A stretch of DNA of 64,000 nucleotides from Vermamoeba vermiformis (taxonomy: Eukaryota > Tubulinea > Echinamoebida). The position numbers and the translations under genes were made by a program. The stretch lies in contig JBEWZL010000081.1 in the NCBI GenBank assembly GCA_045837725.1, forward strand, positions 1-64,000. The letters run 5' to 3'. Shown one piece after another: positions 58,303-64,000 of the stretch (the first letter of the stretch is position 1; each line of letters begins with the position of its first letter). The notes beneath the pieces were generated by a model. It was not told the origin of the DNA. It ran no database searches and saw nothing but the letters and a program-made list of their open reading frames with translations.

Positions 58303-60343
58303 TTACAATTTGGCTTGCAACGGCTTGTATTTTCTGTACAAAGTAATTACGGCAGTGCTGCCCAGTCCAAAGTTCTGTTGCAATCCAACTTTAGCGTTCT
58401 TCACTTGTCGTTTGTCTGCTTCGCCGCGTAACTGCATCCGAAATTAGTTCGAGTTTTCTAAACAAATAAATCTCAATTCGTACCTGCCAACAGAGCTCAG
58501 CGCATTGTCCAAGACCGGTAGCGCCAATAGGATGACCTTTTGATTCCAATCCACCGCTAAAAAAAAAACAAAATTAGAAATGATCCGGATTCGCAAAACT
58601 TCAAGAGGAATTCGTCTGACATATTATTCATAATAATGAACATAATTATCATACCTTGGATTAACAACCCATCGCTTGCCAATTTTGAACAGTTCTCCGC
58701 CCTTGGCATTTTTCGTCCACTTGCCGCTCTCCACCAGTTTTCCCGCCTCTGAAACAAATGACACGTGTCATCAATCTGAACAATATGACGCGTAATCTGT
58801 TGTACTCACCGCCTTCTTTACATAGTCCTAGTGCCTCGTATAAAATCAACTCGTGGCACGAGAAACAGTCGTGCAATTCGATCACATCCACGTCGTTGAT
58901 GGTCAAATTTGCTTCGGATAAAACTTTTTCTGCGCCTCTTTTGTTCATTTGATAACCGATTAAATTCAAATGACTATATTTGGAAGTATTAGGAAGGTAC
59001 TTCGGCGAATTTAAAAAAGAGATCTAGAATTTACCTTGGATTTGACTTATCGAAGGACTCGATAGTGTCAGTAATCATTGCCTGCGATAAAATTTCAACG
59101 GCGTTGTCTTCTAAGCCATGATCGTGCACAAATTTCTCGGAACAAACGATTGCTGCAGCTGCGCCATCGGCCGTAGGACATGACTATAAAAGGAAATTAC
59201 GTCAAAAATGTGTAATGAGCGCTACGATATGTAATAAATAATCCAATATTGTATCCTATTAGTTTGAAATATTTTTTGATGCGGATCTGGTTTTGTACCT
59301 GAATGGCATTGATCGGTCCATAAATAGCTTTCATATTCTCAATCAAATCCAAAGGGAATTCTTTTTGAATCTGCGCATAGGGATTATTCACTGAATGCTT
59401 ATGATTTTTATAGGCAATCATAGCGAAGTGTTTGTTCGTAGTGCCGTATTTGCGTTGATGTTCTAAAGCTGCATCTCCGAACATTTTCAAAACTCCAGCT
59501 GTCATCTCGTTCATAGTGCCAAGTGGCTCTCTGTTGTATAATTAGAATTAAATACATTATTTAAACGAGTTTACTAGATTTCTTTACCTTGAAGATCCGC
59601 ATTCGTACGTGCGTTCAAAATGTTTGGCGACAGGGCTAGTAAAATCAGTATTAAATAATTATATTAAATATTATCGTACCTAGTGTATCCAGAATCGGTG
59701 AACTATAAGAAAATAATGTTAACTAAGGTGAGCGGTGGAGTAAATTTTGGATGTACCTTTTGAGTAAGTCCTTTTTCCATCTTTTCGAAGCCCAATGCTA
59801 GTGCGCAATCATATTGACCAGATAATATCATATTTCTTGCTAAAAATAGCGCGGTAGATCCCGTGGAGCAATTATTATTTACGTTGCAAATTGGGACTCC
59901 TGTTAAACCCAGCTCATATACAACACGTTGTCCTAAAATATTGTACATTAATTAATAAGTGCAATTAATATTCAATTGGCCTTAAAGATTCTGCTGTAAA
60001 GAAATTTTCAATGCGCCGCTCCAGATTGATCAAAAGACACGCGACGAAAAGTGACTTACCGCAAGTAGGATCACCATAATTATATCCTGCTACGACTGTT
60101 TTAATATCTTGATATGAAATTTTCGCATCGTGAAGTGCTCTTTCGCAAGCGAGTTTGCCCATCTGTGGGTAATCCGCACCTTGACCAGCTTTTTCAAACC
60201 TAAATATTATAGGCTATTAAAATATAATATTTAAGACGGTATATTATTGAAATTTGAATAAATAAAAATCTTCGTACGAGATTGAGCAAAACTTACTTGG
60301 TCATGCCTACACCAACCACGAAAACTCGTTGTTTCGCCGTCAT
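58303..60343 (-). CDS. SCP2-type thiolase (acetyl-CoA acyltransferase), peroxisomal
   Basis: About ten exons; ATG at 60341-60343 ([16 protein letters not shown]). Thiolase landmarks are complete: the active-site cysteine in [14 protein letters not shown], the HDCF motif ([12 protein letters not shown]) and the C-terminal [12 protein letters not shown] with the catalytic His. The sequence resembles the thiolase half of sterol carrier protein X rather than the classical bacterial type, and no SCP2 lipid-transfer domain follows. The last residues, QAKL, form a good type-1 peroxisomal targeting signal (AKL). The expected role is thiolytic cleavage of 3-oxoacyl-CoA, especially branched chains, in peroxisomal beta-oxidation. 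An intron near 58750-58808 carries TGACACGTGTCA. Confidence 0.9.
58759..58770. repeat. Palindrome TGACACGTGTCA, copy 7 (intron)
   Basis: Perfect copy in an intron of the thiolase gene, a few bases from the splice acceptor on the minus strand. Confidence 0.8.
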
Positions 60344-60481
60344 TATTGTAGTAATATTAATATTGAGTTAAAGTAGCACTTAAATATGAAATTTGTGTTG
60401 AATACAAAGGGCAGATCAAAACAATAAATTTTGTTTTCTCTTTGCGGAGATTAGATCGCACAAATTTTCACACAAGTAACC

Positions 60482-61345
<864 letters not shown>

Positions 61346-61612
61346 ATTATTTTATTATTATAGATGTTTTAATAGTACGCGTAGCTTTATTTATAAACGA
61401 ATCCAGTTTCTTGAACAAAAATCCCAGGGCCGATAGCCTGAAGTTCGACGTTATTATAGTATTTGCCGTATGTTCGTGGTCTATTGATTTCGGTGCACTA
61501 TTTTCGGCGGTCACGTGCTGGATCCAAAGGACTCTTTCTGATGTCACATGTTTTCGTTTCGTTCACCGTGCCTATTTATCTAAGCTGTACATTACAAGTT
61601 TATTCGTGCTAT

Positions 61613-62935
61613 TTAACATTTCTTCTTCTTGTAGATGACTCGTCTGATAATAGTGTCTTTGAATATTGCATTTGAAATTGCTCCGAAATCCAGTGGTACT
61701 CCTGGAATGGTCACTGACGACACGACAATGGGCCAAATATCGCGCGGGAGTGGCAACGATGAGATCTGCCGTGCAATGTTGAACAGGACTACGATCAGAT
61801 CTCGTACTCGTTCATTTTGTTGCCGAATGTTCCGATACGCAAAAGCCGGATATTCCCATGCACCGCTTATTATATATCTGCATTGCCTAATCGATTCTGA
61901 TTCGCTAAGGATTGTCATGAAATTGTCTACGTTCCAAGGCACATCCGAAAGAAAATCTAATTTCGTTAATTTTCTCATCGATCGTAGTGCTTTTGCTATA
62001 TTTAGCCAAGGTTCTGGCGACTTTTCGGCAGCAGGTCCACTAAAAAGCAATTTTCTGATATTACTTTTTGCCAACGCATCCAGCAAAACTTGAAGTCTGG
62101 TCGGTGCCTTCGGTGTAAGATTAATTTTTATGCATCGCAAATTTGTCGTCTTTGTTACTAGGTTTGCTAAATATGGTATTACTTCATCTCCAGAAATCTT
62201 ACTAAATTGAAATGACTTCAATTGATCGTGTTTGATCACGTGATCGATGAACTTTAAAAAGTGTCCATCGGGGGCCACAGGCAATTCGTCTTCGAAGAAA
62301 ATTCCATCCATACAGTCGATGTGATTGACATTTGTTGTTTGCAATACTTCAATTAGTTGTCGATAAAGACCGTCGTTGTCCACCAAACTGAGTATTTCTA
62401 ATTTGAAGTTTTTAGCTGGTACATTCAGTCCTTTAATACTGTCCAGAATTTCCTCTAAATCTTCAGGTTCAATTTGTAGTTCTAACTTTTTGAGCGGGCG
62501 GTTATTGAGTCTGATCGAGTTGGTAAAGCTATCAAAGGCTTCGTGGTCTATCTCATCGAGTATTGATAGCCGAATCTCCTCTATTGATCGATTATGTGCC
62601 AACATCGCCGAGTAACCACAGATCGGACGCATCTACCGAAAATTCGATAACGAGAGATTTTGGGGATGTTGAAGTCTTCAGCACTTGACATACATTGCTG
62701 AATGAGTCTTTAAAATCTCCACTAACAAACACACCCTTTTCCACAAGATTGTAAACTTCTCCTGGCCGCATCTTCATCCCCAGTATCGACGTCAAAAATC
62801 CAATCTTTAAGTAATTAAAATAATAGTTTAAATTATAAGCGACGAAAATAGTTAGTAAAAATTCCGGAATTGAAAATGAGTTTAATAGTTCTTGGATGCC
62901 CTACTTACGTTTATTATTTGTGGATTGTTCTCCAT
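61613..62935 (-). CDS. LRR-like protein of unknown function
   Basis: Three exons; ATG at 62933-62935 (MENNPQIIN), intron, then IGFLTSILGMKMRPGEVYNL. A frame change near 62590-62645 is best explained by a short intron (donor GTAGATGC, acceptor AATAGAG), giving SLVIEFS joined to EIRLSILDE; an internal ATG at 62632 is the alternative. The rest (339 codons in the large frame) is a series of degenerate leucine-rich units (KKLELQIEPEDLEEIL, LQVLLDALAKSNIRKLLF, SMRKLTKLDFLSD), ending KKKKC. No F-box, signal or membrane segment is clear. It resembles the other LRR-type proteins here only in style. Confidence 0.6.
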
Positions 62936-63304
<369 letters not shown>

Positions 63305-64000
63305 CTAGTGGTCAGTCTCGCCAAAGGTAAAGATCATATGTTCTTCGTACTGCAGCTTCGTCAAATGATTTTGAACCGTCGTGCAGAAGCCAACAGGGCC
63401 GCACACAGCAATCAAATTTTCGTCTTTAGGAGCAGGCAAATACTCGTGCAAAAGGCTTCGCGTCACGCGACCACTTCCAGCGACGAACATGACGTTGAAT
63501 TTGTGCGGGAACTGACGTGCTAATTGCTCTAGCTCTTCCTGGAACATGATGTCTTGTTCGCTCGAAGCAGCGTATAACAGTTTGATAGTCGTTTCGTCGC
63601 TTTGATTGGTCAGCACGGCCATAACAATGCTGAGCAGAGGAGTGAGGCCCGTGCCACCAGCAATCAGTCCCAAAGATCGGTATTGATTCGGCAAGTAATA
63701 GAAGCCACCGCTCGGTCCCATCATCTCGACTGTATCTCCGATTTTCATTGAATCGTGCAGCCAAGAGGACATCGCTCCATTTTGGTATCGCTTGATGGCG
63801 AGCGCGACTGTGCCAGGTAAATTCATTGCTTGCATCTTCGCACTAGTGCTGCCTTGACGTCCAAAGTAGCGTACGAGTTCAGTGACCGGCGTGTAAGGCC
63901 TGCAAACGACCTCGGTCTTGGTCTGATGCCGCAAAGTCACGTGATGTCCAGGGAATGTGAAGAGTTCGGCTTTGTCGGGCAACTGCAACACAAATAGTGC
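63305..64000 (-). CDS. Cytochrome b5 reductase-like FAD/NAD(P)H oxidoreductase (partial)
   Basis: C-terminal part of a ferredoxin-reductase-superfamily enzyme; the 5' part lies beyond the window. At least 228 codons run without an intron. The FAD-binding motif RPYTPV, the SSWLHDSMKIGDTVEMMGP segment, the nucleotide-binding AGGTGLTPLLSI and the C-terminal CGPVGFC (CGPP-type) are all present; the end is FTFGETDH. These fit cytochrome b5 reductase or the equivalent domain of a b5/flavohemoprotein fusion, passing electrons from NADH through FAD. A possible splice acceptor (TTGCAG) lies near 63983-63988. If it is used, the exon starts there; otherwise the frame continues off the window. The N-terminus and any fused domain cannot be seen. 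Confidence 0.88.
   Translation of the reverse strand, partial: ALFVLQLPDKAELFTFPGHHVTLRHQTKTEVVCRPYTPVTELVRYFGRQGSTSAKMQAMNLPGTVALAIKRYQNGAMSSWLHDSMKIGDTVEMMGPSGGFYYLPNQYRSLGLIAGGTGLTPLLSIVMAVLTNQSDETTIKLLYAASSEQDIMFQEELEQLARQFPHKFNVMFVAGSGRVTRSLLHEYLPAPKDENLIAVCGPVGFCTTVQNHLTKLQYEEHMIFTFGETDH

Noticed and set aside
63305-64000. Functional pairing of the b5-reductase-like gene with the P450
   Set aside because: They are 28 kb apart in an organism without operons, so proximity is not evidence of partnership.

Overview
This is an intron-rich nuclear window from a single-celled eukaryote, not a prokaryote. Most genes are split by very short introns (about 45-75 bases, GT-AG, usually with a CTAAC/CTAAT-like branch site 8-15 bases before the AG). 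Base composition is moderately AT-rich. The gene content suggests a free-living amoeba: EGF-type receptor kinases of the TKL kind, many F-box/ankyrin proteins, a Sec23-type zinc finger plus vWA protein and GPI-type surface proteins. Amoebozoa is my best guess, but it rests on gene content only and no marker gene fixes the species.

Layout. 1-1176: two inverted 105-bp arms; the right arm carries the 3' end of the first kinase gene. 1168-14195: three tandem minus-strand paralogues encoding receptor-like kinases (signal peptide, cysteine-rich/EGF ectodomain, one membrane helix, MSP-like beta domain, kinase). 14797-15840: ADP-ribosylglycohydrolase. 16289-25339: surface-protein region with one intact DUF4397-like/ZP-like protein, a broken paralogue, a membrane protein with an F-box-like segment, and a decayed copy of a beta-propeller-like surface protein whose intact relative lies at 49475-51048. 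25445-33013: three F-box/ankyrin genes. 33942-38796: cytochrome P450 and a membrane carboxylesterase. 39018-46586: a divergent Rab-like GTPase, a coiled-coil/SHOCT-like protein and the Sec23-zinc-finger/vWA protein. 47189-58178: TFIP11-like spliceosome disassembly factor, propeller-like surface protein, 7-TM protein, CUE/UBA plus Q-rich protein, and F-box/LRR protein. 58303-64000: SCP2-type thiolase with a peroxisomal tail, LZIC/ICAT homologue, LRR-like protein, a 143-base poly(T) tract and the C-terminal part of a cytochrome b5 reductase-like enzyme running off the window.

The genes do not form one pathway. Two themes recur: cell-surface sensing and adhesion (receptor kinases, GPI-type proteins, esterase, 7-TM protein) and substrate adaptors for ubiquitin ligases (five proteins with F-box-like segments). 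The least expected signals are a 12-base palindrome, TGACACGTGTCA, occurring seven times and six times inside introns; a near-identical 202-base patch shared by two kinase genes; and several proteins with altered signature residues or unusual domain mixes. Exon boundaries were placed by eye from splice signals and reading frame. Starts were moved to a true ATG where the longest open frame began with TTG.
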